A stretch of 64,000 nt of DNA, from assembly GCA_013388685.1 (NCBI GenBank), contig JACAET010000047.1, positions 1-64,000 on the forward strand. Reading direction: 5' to 3'. The notes below the pieces were generated by a model. It saw only the letters and a program-made list of their open reading frames with translations, did no database searches and was not told where the DNA came from. A program made the translations under genes and the position numbers. This stretch comes from Chloroflexota bacterium. Its GTDB lineage: Bacteria > Chloroflexota > Anaerolineae > Anaerolineales > Villigracilaceae. This document shows, one piece after another, positions 8,844-18,295 of the stretch; the stretch's first letter is position 1, and each line of letters opens with the position of its first letter.

Positions 8844-9263
8844 TTACTTCCTTCCAAACAATGCCCGAATGCTTGCGCCAATTCCATCCATCAGGAAAAT
8901 CGGCTTGACGACCGCATCTGCGCCGCGCTTGATGTAGATGGCGGCTTTATGGACGTAATCCTGCGCCAGACCGGTATAGGTCGGAGTGACATGCAGCAGT
9001 CTTGCCATGAGGTACACCAGCCCCGCCAGCAAGACCAAAACCAACAACAGCCCGATCATGATGGGGATGACGATCCACATGGTGGAAACCGCCGCCCAGC
9101 GCGCCACATCGCCGCCATCGCGGAAAGCGGCGATGTGGATCAGCGCGATCAAGGCAAGGCAGAGGATCACACTCAACGCTATGGGCAGAATGATTTGCCA
9201 CGCCAATTGCCTGCGGTGGTTTTTATACGATTCGTGAACCGGCTGGGGAAGTTTGGCGTTCAT
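8844..9263 (-). CDS. Two-TM membrane protein of unknown function
   Basis: A 139-residue protein with two long membrane helices (about residues 24-48 and 62-90) and a basic C-terminal tail ending in ALFGRK. No catalytic motif is seen. It is the first gene of a two-gene unit with the 63-residue protein and ends at the bidirectional terminator. I do not recognise the family. Confidence 0.6.
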   Translation of the reverse strand: MNAKLPQPVHESYKNHRRQLAWQIILPIALSVILCLALIALIHIAAFRDGGDVARWAAVSTMWIVIPIMIGLLLVLVLLAGLVYLMARLLHVTPTYTGLAQDYVHKAAIYIKRGADAVVKPIFLMDGIGASIRALFGRK

Positions 9264-9328
9264 CGCTTTTATTTTAGCATAGATGACCCATCTGTCCCGG
9301 GCGTGACGATGCGTCGAAAACGGACTTC

Positions 9329-10897
9329 CTATTCGAAATTATCCCGGTAATCTTCGTCGTTAAGTTCGCAGCCATACGGGTATACTGGACGATCTTTTGT
9401 GTCGTTCCCATACTTGCCCGAAAAGAGCGGATGGACGCACAATTCGTCGTCGTCGCTGATGCCGAGTTCGTGTTCCACTGTGTATTCGAAATTTCCCCGA
9501 ATGTACATGTCGCTCGCCTTGCCCAGTTTAACCTTGCCCAGCGCGCCGATTTCCAGCAGCATGCGCCGGAATTCGAATTGAGTATCCCCGTCGAAGACGA
9601 TTTTTCCCTTGCGCGTATAGACCCGGTGAAGGTCGCCCACCGAGAATTGATGTTTCAGTTCGGGAATGCACCTTTCGCAAACTTTTTCCGCCGCGGGATG
9701 GATCAATTTGAACGCCACGAAGATTTCCTGGACGATGCGCGCCTCCTCCTGACGGATGCCGTTGAGAATGCGCGCCTCGCTGATGGGGAAGGGGCTCGAC
9801 CTTTGCTCATGGTTCAGGTTCTTGAAAATGGAGTTCAGCAGGATCAACAGATGTCTCGGCAATAACTGCGTATGGCGCAGAATATAGGCAATCGTTTCCT
9901 CCCGATGCCCTGCCTGATTGATGACGTGTTTGGGCAACACCGCTCCGAACAGTTTGAGCGCGTCGGTTTTGCTGGTCAGGTCGAGAGGGAGCAGTTGGTT
10001 GAGATAATCGGGGTAGTACAGTTCGAGGAAGATCTTCAAACGTTGGGCGCCGATCAGAAGCAATTCACTGGCTGTCCATTGCAGTTTCAAGGAGCGGCGG
10101 AAATCTTTGTTCGGATTGGACGAGATCTTGACGATGCGGCGGTAGAGTTCGGCCGGCAGACAGAAGCGAATGTCCACCACGTCGCGCGGTTTGTTCATCG
10201 AGCCGACGCATTTGAGCAATCCCTGGATGGCGTAAGCGACCGAGTCGAAATCCAATTGAAAATCGTCCAGCGAATCCATCAGGATGACGAATTTTTTATT
10301 TGTACGGCGGAGGCTTTCTTCCGCCGCCGCGGCGACGGACTTGAAAGCGGCGTGGTCGAGCCGCCGCAGGACCTCGGAAAGCCCCACTCGTTGACCGGCT
10401 TTCGACATCTGGTCGAACACGTCTGCCAATTTCCAGAAAATATCCTCCATATTGGCGGCATGCTGGACGCCGATCTTTTCGAAATAGGCATCCGCCTGTT
10501 TCGCCGTGTCGGGGGGCAGGAAATCCCGCCAGCGCAATTCGTATAGGACGCAAAGCCACAGGATGATCTCCCATACTTCGGCGAGCATCTCCGGGAACAC
10601 GGCGTCCTTGATGGTATCCTGTATGGCTTTCGAGATGTGGGCCAGAGCATGATCGGTTCGTATTTCGACATGAAAATCGTACTTGCTTTCGAAATATACG
10701 GTTCGCAGGTACGAGGTTTTTCCCGAGCCTTTGCGTCCCATGATGATGGAGGGACGACGGTGCAGGTTTCTGTAGATGCGGTTGTGTTGTTCGAATAATT
10801 TCTCCAGCGCAACGGTTTCGCCGGGGTCAATGTCTGTCGAATCGATGGGACCGAACGGTTCGTTTCTGGTGATGTAGGGTTCCAGGGGATGCGTCAT
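9329..10897 (-). CDS. P-loop ATPase of unknown function
   Basis: A 522-residue ATPase with Walker A G54-R-K-G-S-G-K-T61 and Walker B I-L-M-D-S-L-D-D around 205-212, preceded by a helical N-terminus. The rest is helical with several charged patches and no known nuclease, protease or TIR motif. The layout (ATPase first, helical rest) resembles the Sll1717-type P-loop ATPases and the wider STAND/KAP group often found in conflict islands, but neither label can be proved here. AGGAGG lies at good distance from the ATG. It stands alone between unrelated genes, so context gives no role. Confidence 0.7.
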   Translation of the reverse strand: MTHPLEPYITRNEPFGPIDSTDIDPGETVALEKLFEQHNRIYRNLHRRPSIIMGRKGSGKTSYLRTVYFESKYDFHVEIRTDHALAHISKAIQDTIKDAVFPEMLAEVWEIILWLCVLYELRWRDFLPPDTAKQADAYFEKIGVQHAANMEDIFWKLADVFDQMSKAGQRVGLSEVLRRLDHAAFKSVAAAAEESLRRTNKKFVILMDSLDDFQLDFDSVAYAIQGLLKCVGSMNKPRDVVDIRFCLPAELYRRIVKISSNPNKDFRRSLKLQWTASELLLIGAQRLKIFLELYYPDYLNQLLPLDLTSKTDALKLFGAVLPKHVINQAGHREETIAYILRHTQLLPRHLLILLNSIFKNLNHEQRSSPFPISEARILNGIRQEEARIVQEIFVAFKLIHPAAEKVCERCIPELKHQFSVGDLHRVYTRKGKIVFDGDTQFEFRRMLLEIGALGKVKLGKASDMYIRGNFEYTVEHELGISDDDELCVHPLFSGKYGNDTKDRPVYPYGCELNDEDYRDNFE

Positions 10898-10997
10898 GGG
10901 ATTTCCTCCTGCTGTTCCTTTTCATGACGAGGATTATACAGCCATTCAGCGCGGAAGGGGCTGTCGCAACAACGTCCGTTCCCGATTTCGGGCGATT

Positions 10998-11582
10998 TCA
11001 ACCCCGCGCATCTTCGTATGCCTTGATTCGTTCCTCGAAACCCAGAATGTACCCCAGTTCGTCCACGCCGTTTAAGAGACAAGCCTTGTTGAAGGGGTCA
11101 ATAGGGAAGGCGAAAGAGCCGGAAGGGTGGAAGACGGTTTGGGAGGCGAGGTCAACCGTCAGTTTCGCGTGAGGCGTTTCCTTCACCAGGTCGAAGAGCA
11201 TGCGGTGCGTGGCGCCGTCCGCGACGATGGGAAGGAGTCCGTTTTTCAGGGCGTTGCTGCGGAAGATGTCGGCAAAGGATGTGGAGATGACGGCGCGGAA
11301 TCCGAAGGCGACGAGCGCCCAGGGGGCGTGTTCACGGCTCGAACCGCACCCGAAGTTGTCTCCCGTCAAAAGAATTTGGCAGCCAGCCGATTCGGGCTTG
11401 TTGAGAATGAAGCCGGGGTTGGGCGATCCATCGGGAGCGTAGCGCCAGTTGAAGAAGAGCGCTTCGGCGAGTCCGTTTTTGTCGGTGATTTTCAGGAATT
11501 GAGCGGGGAGGATTTGATCCGTGTCCACGTCGTTGACGGGAAGCGGGACGACGCAGGAGGTAAAGGAGGCGAATTGAACCAT
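10998..11582 (-). CDS. leuD: 3-isopropylmalate dehydratase small subunit
   Basis: A 194-residue swivelling domain of the aconitase family, with the hallmark NDVDTDQILPA near the start and GDNFGCGSSREHAPWAL around residue 65. With LeuC it isomerises 2-isopropylmalate to 3-isopropylmalate in leucine synthesis. The start MVQFASF is chosen over one 48 bases upstream because CGGAG lies six bases ahead and it starts just after leuC ends (13 bases). leuA and leuB are not in this window. Confidence 0.93.
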   Translation of the reverse strand: MVQFASFTSCVVPLPVNDVDTDQILPAQFLKITDKNGLAEALFFNWRYAPDGSPNPGFILNKPESAGCQILLTGDNFGCGSSREHAPWALVAFGFRAVISTSFADIFRSNALKNGLLPIVADGATHRMLFDLVKETPHAKLTVDLASQTVFHPSGSFAFPIDPFNKACLLNGVDELGYILGFEERIKAYEDARG

Positions 11583-11595
11583 GTTGAACTCCGGG

Positions 11596-13008
11596 TCACA
11601 GCATGAGGGGTCGCGGGTCGGCGACTGCACCCATGATTGCCGAAGCCGCGGCGGTGAGGGGACTTGCCAGGAAGGTGCGCGCGCCCTTGCCCTGCCGCCC
11701 TTCGAAATTGCGGTTGCTGGTGGAAACGGCGTACTTGCCGGGTTCGACGATATCTCCGTTCATGGCGACGCACAGACTGCACCCCGCCTCGCGCCATTCG
11801 CCGCCCGCCTCCTTGAAGATTTTGTCGAGTCCCTCCAGTTCGGCTTGTCTTTTGACCTGCTGGGAACCGGGGACGACCATCAGGCGAAGTCCATCGGCGA
11901 TCCGGCGTCCCCGCAGCAGGGACGCCGCGAGGCGCAAGTCGGAGATGCGTGAGTTGGTGCAGGAACCGATGAAGACGACATCCACCTTTTGTCCGAGCAG
12001 CGATTGACCGGGGTGGAGTCCCATGTAGGCGATTGCCTTTTCAAAGGCGGCTTTTTGGGAGGAGTCGCCCAGGGAATCGGCGGTGGGCAGGCGGTCTGTG
12101 ATGTGCATGCCCATGCCGGGATGGGTGCCGTAGGTGATCATCGGTTCGATGGCGGAGGCGTCGAGCGTGATGGATTTGTCGTAGGCGGCGCCTTCATCGG
12201 TGGGAAGAGTTTTCCATTTTGCAACGGCTTTGTCCCACGCTTCGCCTTGGGGGGCGAATGCGCGCCCGTGCAGATATTCGAAGGTTGTGTCGTCGGGCGC
12301 AATCATGCCTGCGCGCGCGCCGCCTTCGATGGACATGTTGCAAAGGGTCATGCGTTGTTCCATGTCGAAGGAGCGAACCGCCGAACCGGTATATTCGAAG
12401 ACGTGTCCCGTTCCGCCGCCGACCCCGACCCGTGCGATGAATGCCAGGATGATATCCTTTGCCGTGACGCCTTTTGTCGGCGCGCCTTCGATGCGCACTT
12501 CGTATGTGCGCGGTTTCTTTTGGAGCAGGCATTGTGTGGCGAGCACGTGTTCCACTTCGGACGTGCCGATGCCGAACGCCAGCGCGCCAAAGGCTCCGTG
12601 CGTGGCGGTGTGACTATCGCCGCACACGATGGTCATGCCGGGCTGGGTGCGTCCCAATTCGGGTCCGATGACATGGACGATGCCGCGCTGCGGGCTGGTC
12701 ATGCCGTGCAGGGGAATCCCGAATTCGGCGGCGTTCTGCTCCATAAGACGGATTTGCGCCGCCGCCATCGCATCCGCCATCGGAAGGTCCGGCGGGGTCG
12801 TTGGAACGGAGTGATCCAGCGTGGCGAGCGTCTTGTCGGGACGCCGAACCTTGAGTCCGCGCTGGCGAAGACCGGCAAACGCCTGAGGCGAGGTGACCTC
12901 GTGGACGAGGTGCAGGTCAATGTAGAGAATTGCGGGGGAATCGGGTTCTTCGGCAACAACATGCGCGTCCCAGATTTTTTGCAGGAGGGTTCTTGGGGGT
13001 TGTGGCAT
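11596..13008 (-). CDS. leuC: 3-isopropylmalate dehydratase large subunit
   Basis: A 470-residue aconitase-family subunit. The [4Fe-4S] ligands are visible as C350 (FIGSCTNSR) and C410/C413 (GCSLC). The family strings [10 protein letters not shown] and [14 protein letters not shown] ([11 protein letters not shown]) are present. It binds the iron-sulfur cluster and substrate, with LeuD completing the active site. The two genes form one unit, leuC first. A TATACT box about 40 bases upstream is a likely promoter. Confidence 0.95.
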   Translation of the reverse strand: MPQPPRTLLQKIWDAHVVAEEPDSPAILYIDLHLVHEVTSPQAFAGLRQRGLKVRRPDKTLATLDHSVPTTPPDLPMADAMAAAQIRLMEQNAAEFGIPLHGMTSPQRGIVHVIGPELGRTQPGMTIVCGDSHTATHGAFGALAFGIGTSEVEHVLATQCLLQKKPRTYEVRIEGAPTKGVTAKDIILAFIARVGVGGGTGHVFEYTGSAVRSFDMEQRMTLCNMSIEGGARAGMIAPDDTTFEYLHGRAFAPQGEAWDKAVAKWKTLPTDEGAAYDKSITLDASAIEPMITYGTHPGMGMHITDRLPTADSLGDSSQKAAFEKAIAYMGLHPGQSLLGQKVDVVFIGSCTNSRISDLRLAASLLRGRRIADGLRLMVVPGSQQVKRQAELEGLDKIFKEAGGEWREAGCSLCVAMNGDIVEPGKYAVSTSNRNFEGRQGKGARTFLASPLTAAASAIMGAVADPRPLML

Positions 13009-13049
13009 ATTGCGGTTACCTCTGAAAGTGAAAGACTTCTAACGCCGTG

Positions 13050-13078
13050 AGTATAGGGGATTTTCCCTTGGGCGTCCA
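13050..13078 (-). promoter_or_regulatory. Candidate sigma-70 promoter of leuCD
   Basis: On the minus strand TGGACG (-35, four of six consensus bases) is followed after 17 bases by TATACT (-10). The start of transcription would fall about 30 bases before the leuC ATG. No leader peptide or T-box was recognised in the short leader. Confidence 0.45.
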
Positions 13079-13178
13079 CCGTTTGCGTCCTTGTCAGATC
13101 CCCCTCCACACTCATTGTTTGTCCTTTTTCAAGTACCTTTGCTACCGCCCTATCATCCTGCGTGAAGACGCCGGGCGG

Positions 13179-14048
13179 TCATTGCCAGTTTGCGATACGT
13201 TCCGAAATCCGCTCATCCCCCAATTCCTTGCACAATTTCTTCAAACGTGGATGGGCTCCCCGCCATTCCAAATCGCCAAGCGTCTCTTGCAGCGGAACAT
13301 CGCGGCGCAGCGTGGAGAGTTGTCGAAACAGCAGGGCATCTTCATAATTCGCCTGCAAATTTTCGATCAACGTTGTCGCGCGTCCCAGCCCCAGCGGGAG
13401 TTTCTTTGGGTCTGTGGGTATCGCCTCGATGTGCCCGAATTTCGCCAGCACCGCCGCCGTGGACTTTGCTCCCCAACCCTGAATACCAGGATACCCATCC
13501 GCTGAATCGCCCACCAGCGCCAGATAATCGGGCATGGATTCGGGGGGGACGCCGAACTTTTCGATGACGCCCTTCTCGTCCATGACGATCTCACGGCGGC
13601 GGTCCCAACTAACCACGCGCGTTCCGTCCACCATCTGCATCAAATCCTTGTCCACGGAACAAATGACGATTTGTTCGACGGATTTGACCTTTTTGAACTT
13701 TACAACCGCTGTGGCAAGCGCGTCATCCGCTTCGAATTCGACCATGGACCAGACCGTCAACCCGAGGGCGGCAACAGCCTCCTCCGCCGGCCCAAATTGG
13801 GCGAGCAGGTTCGGGTCCACACCGGAAGCGGTTTTGTATCCGGAATAAAGTTCGTTGCGGAAGGATTCGATTACATGGTCAAAGGCGACCGCCACATGCG
13901 TCACTTCGGGGTCGGAGAGAAGCAGGAGCATGCTTCGCAAAAGCCCCAGGGTCGCGCCGACTTCGCGTCCATCGGGAGCCTTCTTGGGCGGGGCGCCGAA
14001 ATGGGCGCGGAAGAGTTCGTAGGTTCCGTCCACGAGGTGGATTTTCAT
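13179..14048 (-). CDS. 5'-3' exonuclease / FEN-like flap nuclease
   Basis: A stand-alone relative of the 5'-3' exonuclease domain of DNA polymerase I, about 289 residues. It begins MKIHLVDGTYELFRAHF (first acidic residue), has acidic clusters FEADDALAT and CSVDKDLMQ, and the helix-hairpin-helix ALVGDSADGYPGIQGWGAKSTA. It would trim RNA primers or flaps. The ATG at 14048 overlaps the stop of the upstream small gene as ATGA, so translation is probably coupled; a GTG nine bases earlier is possible. A polA gene is not in the window. Confidence 0.85.
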   Translation of the reverse strand: MKIHLVDGTYELFRAHFGAPPKKAPDGREVGATLGLLRSMLLLLSDPEVTHVAVAFDHVIESFRNELYSGYKTASGVDPNLLAQFGPAEEAVAALGLTVWSMVEFEADDALATAVVKFKKVKSVEQIVICSVDKDLMQMVDGTRVVSWDRRREIVMDEKGVIEKFGVPPESMPDYLALVGDSADGYPGIQGWGAKSTAAVLAKFGHIEAIPTDPKKLPLGLGRATTLIENLQANYEDALLFRQLSTLRRDVPLQETLGDLEWRGAHPRLKKLCKELGDERISERIANWQ

Positions 14049-14221
14049 GAGCGCCACACTCCCGCATACTTCTTTTTGTATTTCGCATCTGTCTCCCGTT
14101 CGATCAATTTCAGCGCCTTCTCCCTGATCCCGCCGGAGGCGAAGGCTTCGTAGAGATTGCGCAGCCCCGCAAGAATATCATAGCGGATGTTATCCGGATG
14201 TTTGCGAATGGTCTTGTCCAT
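14045..14221 (-). CDS. Small conserved-looking protein, 58 residues
   Basis: Starts MDKTIRKHPDNIRYD and is rich in charged residues (KALKLIERETDAKYKKKY). The stop overlaps the start of the exonuclease gene (ATGA), and AAAGGA lies eight bases before the ATG, so it is likely translated. The frame is open 123 bases further upstream, but that part looks less protein-like. I do not recognise the family; coupling suggests a link to the nuclease. Confidence 0.55.
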   Translation of the reverse strand: MDKTIRKHPDNIRYDILAGLRNLYEAFASGGIREKALKLIERETDAKYKKKYAGVWRS

Positions 14222-14414
14222 GCCGGCGTCCTTTCTTTTGCGAAACGATCGTCCAGGCTGAAAAAGTGCCTCGCGCAAAGTGTTGATTGCGTTTTCTCCC
14301 GTGCCATGCAAGGGCAGAAGATCGGCTTCGTTGAGTGGTGTCAACGGTTCGAGGCGGGCGATGCCCGCCTTCGCAAGCGCGCGTTGGGCGGGCGCTTTGT
14401 GTCTGGTTCATGTC

Positions 14415-14912
14415 CTATTCCATATGCGCATGTTCGTACGCGTAGAAAATATAATCCTGCGAGGTTGTCTGCACTCCCCGATCATTGAGCAATCTCAGAA
14501 TTTGAGCGCGGTGATCCGTTCCGTGATTGACCACATGGAGAAGAACCTGCCACAGGATGAGGTCCTTGTCCTCTTCAGGTTCTTTGATCGGCTTGGTGAA
14601 CAACAGGTCATCGTGTAATTCCGCCAGATAGCCGCGCATCATTTGCTCGACCTTGTCCCAATGTACGCGGATGGTCTCCCGGTCGTCGCCGCCGGGTGGG
14701 GGAAGCGGCTCCGAGGTTTCGACGCCGCGCAGTTCGCTGAACCAAACCTCATCCACCTCCATGAGGTGAACGATCTGGTCTCGGATAGAGCCGCGTGAGT
14801 AATGGGCGGGCTGTATGAACTGTTCGAAGGAGAGTGGAGTGACGTAATTCCAGAGCTTGCGATTTTCGGCGAAATGATAGCCGTATAAATGACGAAAGGC
14901 GTTTGCATTCAT
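14415..14912 (-). CDS. DinB family protein
   Basis: A 165-residue four-helix-bundle protein of the DinB/YfiT superfamily. The three metal-binding histidines are placed as expected: one in IVHLMEVDEVW (about residue 49) and two in VVNHGTDHRAQI (about 129 and 133). Such proteins are often thiol-dependent transferases or of unknown function. It follows the DUF1801 gene on the same strand with a 13-base gap and probably belongs to the same unit. Confidence 0.82.
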   Translation of the reverse strand: MNANAFRHLYGYHFAENRKLWNYVTPLSFEQFIQPAHYSRGSIRDQIVHLMEVDEVWFSELRGVETSEPLPPPGGDDRETIRVHWDKVEQMMRGYLAELHDDLLFTKPIKEPEEDKDLILWQVLLHVVNHGTDHRAQILRLLNDRGVQTTSQDYIFYAYEHAHME

Positions 14913-14925
14913 GGTGCGATGACCC

Positions 14926-15369
14926 TCAACTTACTGCTTTTTTTACGAGCGCAACGATCTTTGACTCTTCGGCAGGGGTCAATTGGATCAATGCAAACGA
15001 GGCAGCCCACATATTGCCATCGTCCAGTTTCGCCTCGGGCTGGAAGCCGAAGGTTGCATATCTTACGTTGAATTTACTCGCTGCCTGAAAGAAACAGATG
15101 ACCTTGCCTTCCTGATTGGCATAGGCGGGCATTCCATACCAGGTTTTGGGCGTGAGTTGCGGCGCAGCGACTTTGACGATTTCATGGATTCGTTTTGCCA
15201 TCGAACGGTCCGGTTCCTTCATCTTAGCAATCGCCTCCAGCGCGGCTTTTTCCATCTCTTCCTTGTTTGCAGCTATTTTCCTCTCTTTGAGAGTCTCTTT
15301 CATAGCGGCTCGCTCTTCCGCCGAGAGTCCCTGGTGGGCAGATTTTTGTGTGTCTTTCTTTGGGCTCAT
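14926..15369 (-). CDS. DUF1801 / YdhG-like protein (second copy)
   Basis: 147 residues with a basic, lysine-rich N-terminal extension (about 55 residues) and a YdhG/DUF1801-type domain marked by PKTWYGMPAYAN and VICFFQAASKFNVRYATFGF. The fold is shared with the frataxin-like iron chaperone Fra/YdhG, but its role here is unknown. A shorter relative of the same superfamily starts the operon at 16928, so the cassette contains two DUF1801 genes. Confidence 0.75.
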   Translation of the reverse strand: MSPKKDTQKSAHQGLSAEERAAMKETLKERKIAANKEEMEKAALEAIAKMKEPDRSMAKRIHEIVKVAAPQLTPKTWYGMPAYANQEGKVICFFQAASKFNVRYATFGFQPEAKLDDGNMWAASFALIQLTPAEESKIVALVKKAVS

Positions 15370-15396
15370 AGCAACCTCTTTCTGACATTGTGTGGA

Positions 15397-15474
15397 TTAC
15401 TTCCCATCATACGCTTTTTGTAGATCAGCGGCAATGACCTTCTTTTTCTTCAACATTGTCTGCATCACACGCCC
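15397..15474 (-). pseudogene. Remnant 3' end of a second VOC/PhnB-like gene
   Basis: Between the DHFR-like gene and the second DUF1801 gene the minus strand encodes GRVMQTMLKKKKVIAADLQK followed by AYDGK and a stop. By hand count 17 of these 25 residues match the C-terminal end of the intact VOC protein encoded at 16090-16554. The rest of the gene is missing; the frame stays open a few codons upstream but soon enters the DHFR-like gene. This is best read as what remains of a tandem copy after deletion. Confidence 0.7.
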
Positions 15475-15499
15475 ATTTTCGCCGGGGCGGGTCTCTCCA

Positions 15500-16093
15500 T
15501 TAACTTCCAGTTGCGATTGTGCCTGTGCGTTCGTAATTCACGACAATGACACCCTTCGAGGTGACCATACTTTCCGTCACCTTGAACGCCGCCGGGATCG
15601 TGCCATCGGCAAACAAGCGTTTTCCACCGCCCAGCGTTATGGGGTATATCATCAGCCAGAACACATCCACCAGATCGTGCCTGAGAAGCGTCTGAAGGAG
15701 ATTGCCGCTTCCCCAAACATGCAAATCAGGACCAGACTGTCGCTTGAGTGTAGTGACTTGTGCCGGGATGTCTCGGCTTAAAAACACGGACGGCTGCCAT
15801 TCACTGGACATTCGGGTATTCGACGCGACGTATTTGGTCGCCGCCATGACGCGGGACCATGCGTCCGCATGTTGGGGCCAGTACGGTTCCCAAATATCAA
15901 AGGTTTTTCGCCCCAACAACAGGTCGAACGGTGAATTCATCTGCTTCCTCAGAGCCGTTCCAAGAATATCGTCGGCGTAGGGCGCTATCCACCCGCCGTG
16001 TGTGAAACCGCCGCTGGTATCTTCTTCTGACCCGCCGGGGGCTTGTATCACGCCATCCAGCGAGATATGTTCAAGCACAACGACTTTTCTCAT
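15500..16093 (-). CDS. Dihydrofolate reductase-like (RibD C-terminal) family protein
   Basis: A 197-residue protein of the YyaP/YwjB group of RibD C-terminal-like reductases. It begins [20 protein letters not shown] and has [14 protein letters not shown] and the NADPH-binding glycine strings [13 protein letters not shown] and [12 protein letters not shown] reductase role is likely, but the substrate is unknown and it should not be called a true DHFR. Its ATG overlaps the stop of the VOC gene (ATGA), giving tight coupling. Confidence 0.8.
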   Translation of the reverse strand: MRKVVVLEHISLDGVIQAPGGSEEDTSGGFTHGGWIAPYADDILGTALRKQMNSPFDLLLGRKTFDIWEPYWPQHADAWSRVMAATKYVASNTRMSSEWQPSVFLSRDIPAQVTTLKRQSGPDLHVWGSGNLLQTLLRHDLVDVFWLMIYPITLGGGKRLFADGTIPAAFKVTESMVTSKGVIVVNYERTGTIATGS

Positions 16094-16554
16094 GAAGAAA
16101 CTCCATCATATGCCTTCTGCAAATCTGCCACAATGATTTTTTTCATTTGAAGCATCGCGCCCATCACGCGCTGCGATTTGACCGGGTTCGGGTCGCTCAT
16201 CAACTCGCCCAACTGCTTCGGAATGATCTGCCACGATAAGCCGTACTTGTCCTTGAGCCAGCCGCACATGGATTCCTCGCCGCCGTCGGCAGTGAGCGCG
16301 TTCCAAAAGTAATCCACTTCCTCTTGATCTTCGCAATGAACGAACATCGAAATCGCCTCATTGAACTTGAACTGCCGACCTGCATTCAGACCAATGAACT
16401 CCTGCCCATCCAACTCGAACGAGACCGAGAACGCCCTGCCGTCGGGTCCGCGTGAGACGCCAAGCATTTTCGAATTCTTGAACAGCGAGACGTAGAAATT
16501 CATCGCCTCTTCAGCCTGTGTGTCAAACCATAAGAACGGTGTGATTTTTTTCAT
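16090..16554 (-). CDS. VOC family (PhnB-like / 3-demethylubiquinone methyltransferase-like) protein
   Basis: 154 residues of the PhnB-like glyoxalase-fold group, starting [20 protein letters not shown], with [25 protein letters not shown] and [15 protein letters not shown]. The database name of this group refers to a methyltransferase, but most members are uncharacterised. Start and stop overlap both neighbours by four bases (ATGA), so three genes are translated as one coupled unit. Confidence 0.82.
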   Translation of the reverse strand: MKKITPFLWFDTQAEEAMNFYVSLFKNSKMLGVSRGPDGRAFSVSFELDGQEFIGLNAGRQFKFNEAISMFVHCEDQEEVDYFWNALTADGGEESMCGWLKDKYGLSWQIIPKQLGELMSDPNPVKSQRVMGAMLQMKKIIVADLQKAYDGVSS

Positions 16555-16928
16555 TTTGACTCCTCTTTGATTTTCTTCTTGTTTGCCGTCACATGCAATT
16601 CCACAACTCTCTGGATCAATTTCACAGGAAGCGGCTTGTCGAGCGGAAATTTCAACGTGCCTTTGCCGGCTACATACGGCTCGATCTGACGTTTGAACGC
16701 TTCATCCCCCACCGGAACCGGGTACAGCGAAATGTGCTTTTTCCACCCTGCAAAATAGATCAGGTTCCGGTGATTCAATTCAAACGCCGCAATCTGATAA
16801 CTGATTTTCTCTTTCGCATTTGGCACCAGCGTACTGACCAGTTGGCGGATCTCCTGCAAATAGGCTTGCGATTCTGGTGGGCATGCCGCAATATATTCGT
16901 CAATGCTCTGGAAATTTGTTTTAGCCAT
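16551..16928 (-). CDS. DUF1801 protein, first gene of the cassette
   Basis: A 125-residue protein starting MAKTNFQSIDEYIAACP, with the DUF1801 signature ISYQIAAFELNHRNLIYFAGWKKHISLYP and the C-terminal GTLKFPLDKPLP. The ATG at 16928 has AGAGGAG six bases upstream; a longer frame would start inside the leader and is less likely. It is the first gene after a consensus promoter with an embedded palindrome and is followed by overlapping VOC and DHFR-like genes. Confidence 0.83.
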   Translation of the reverse strand: MAKTNFQSIDEYIAACPPESQAYLQEIRQLVSTLVPNAKEKISYQIAAFELNHRNLIYFAGWKKHISLYPVPVGDEAFKRQIEPYVAGKGTLKFPLDKPLPVKLIQRVVELHVTANKKKIKEESK

Positions 16929-16980
16929 GAATACTCCTCTGGCAAATGCATTTGTCCCCAATTTGGATAACGACAGTCTT

Positions 16981-17009
16981 ATTTTAGAACATAAGTTCTA
17001 TTTTGTCAA
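16981..17009 (-). promoter_or_regulatory. Consensus sigma-70 promoter with an operator in its spacer
   Basis: On the minus strand a perfect TTGACA (17004-17009) is followed after exactly 17 bases by TAAAAT (16981-16986). The palindrome TAGAAC-N4-GTTCTA (16985-17000) fills most of the spacer. Such placement is typical of a repressor site; the core GAAC-N4-GTTC matches the Gram-positive LexA box pattern, though other regulators could use it. It drives the DUF1801-VOC-DHFR unit, starting about 45 bases before its ATG. Confidence 0.75.
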
Positions 17010-17161
17010 CAGCAAAATTAAGGAAATTGCATAAACCGCGCCGTTGCAAGCATGCGGCCAGAAAAGAAAAGTTCTTCTTGGGCGGTGGAAATGCGATGGT
17101 CCGGGAGGAACGGGTTCGGCAACGGAGTATGGTATGCTTATTGTCATTCGGAGATACCGGC

Positions 17162-18109
17162 ATGGCTAAAAGAACACAGACATCTTCATTTGGAGTTTCA
17201 AAACGCGAAGCTCACGATTCGTCGGAATTTTACGCGCGTAACCTCTTTCAATCCGCCCCTATCACAAGTTCGATGGATGCCGTCGCCCCTTCCATTCAGA
17301 TGAAGGGTTGGATGGACCGTGTGTATAACCAGACGTCCGAATCCATGCCCGTGCCGGATAACAGCATAGCCCTGGCATTTACATCGCCGCCTTATAACGT
17401 GGGGAAAGACTATGACGATAATATGACCCTCGACGAATATCTGGATCTGATCAAACGAGTCGGCAGGGACGTTTATCGCGTCTTGAAACCGGGCGGGCGG
17501 TATGTGATCAACATCGCGAACCTGGGAAGAAAACCCTACATTCCATTGCATTCTTTTTTCTATCAGATTCACGCTCAACTTGGCTTTCTGCCAATGGGCG
17601 AGATTATCTGGCAAAAGGGAAAAGGCGCCAGCGGAAGTTGTGCATGGGGCAGTTGGAAGAGCGCAAAATCGCCGCGCCTGCGGGATTTGCACGAATATCT
17701 GCTTGTTTTCGCCAAACAGGGCTTTTCGAGACCGGATAAAGGCGAGTCGGATATCTCTGCGGAAGAATTCATGGAGTACACACTTTCTGTCTGGCAGGTC
17801 CAGCCCGAGTCCGCCAGGAAAGTCGGACATCCCGCCCCGTTCCCTGTGGAATTGGCGAAGCGGGTCATTAAACTGTATTCCTATGTTGACGATGTCGTCC
17901 TTGATCCGTTTATGGGATCGGGTACAACCTGTGTTGCCGCCAAAGAAAATGGACGTCATTATGTGGGCTTCGATGTTTCGCCAGAATATTGTCGGATCGC
18001 CAGAGACAGAATTGCAAAAGCCATTTTGCGCGAGGTGGATAAAAAGGGTAACATGAAAAGCGGGGAAAGAACGGCTGATGAGGAGAACCATGCGCAAGGC
18101 TCGAATTGA
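17162..18109 (+). CDS. Site-specific DNA methyltransferase, beta class (N4-cytosine or N6-adenine), orphan
   Basis: A 315-residue protein with catalytic motif IV T-S-P-P-Y-N near residue 74 placed before SAM motif I (D-P-F-M-G-S-G-T-T), the order of beta-class enzymes. The S-P-P-Y form favours N4-cytosine methylation, but N6-adenine is possible. The start MAKRTQT is preferred (GGAG upstream); a longer frame to the left runs through the leader and is not protein-like. No restriction endonuclease, specificity subunit or vsr gene is adjacent, so it is an orphan enzyme or part of a system whose partner is elsewhere. Confidence 0.85.
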   Translation: MAKRTQTSSFGVSKREAHDSSEFYARNLFQSAPITSSMDAVAPSIQMKGWMDRVYNQTSESMPVPDNSIALAFTSPPYNVGKDYDDNMTLDEYLDLIKRVGRDVYRVLKPGGRYVINIANLGRKPYIPLHSFFYQIHAQLGFLPMGEIIWQKGKGASGSCAWGSWKSAKSPRLRDLHEYLLVFAKQGFSRPDKGESDISAEEFMEYTLSVWQVQPESARKVGHPAPFPVELAKRVIKLYSYVDDVVLDPFMGSGTTCVAAKENGRHYVGFDVSPEYCRIARDRIAKAILREVDKKGNMKSGERTADEENHAQGSN

Positions 18110-18295
18110 GCCAAGCCGAAATACAAATGACGGAAGTGGGGTCGCAATGGGTTTTTGCAGGGGAGGAATTTGACCGAAATGAGGACGTTCCCCGTCCTGA
18201 CGAAAAAGTCCCTTGCCTGGTTCAGGTACGCGCGGCGGACGTTACGCTTGCGCTGAGTGCCAGGGGAGAACATTCAAACATCCACTGCTACGCTT

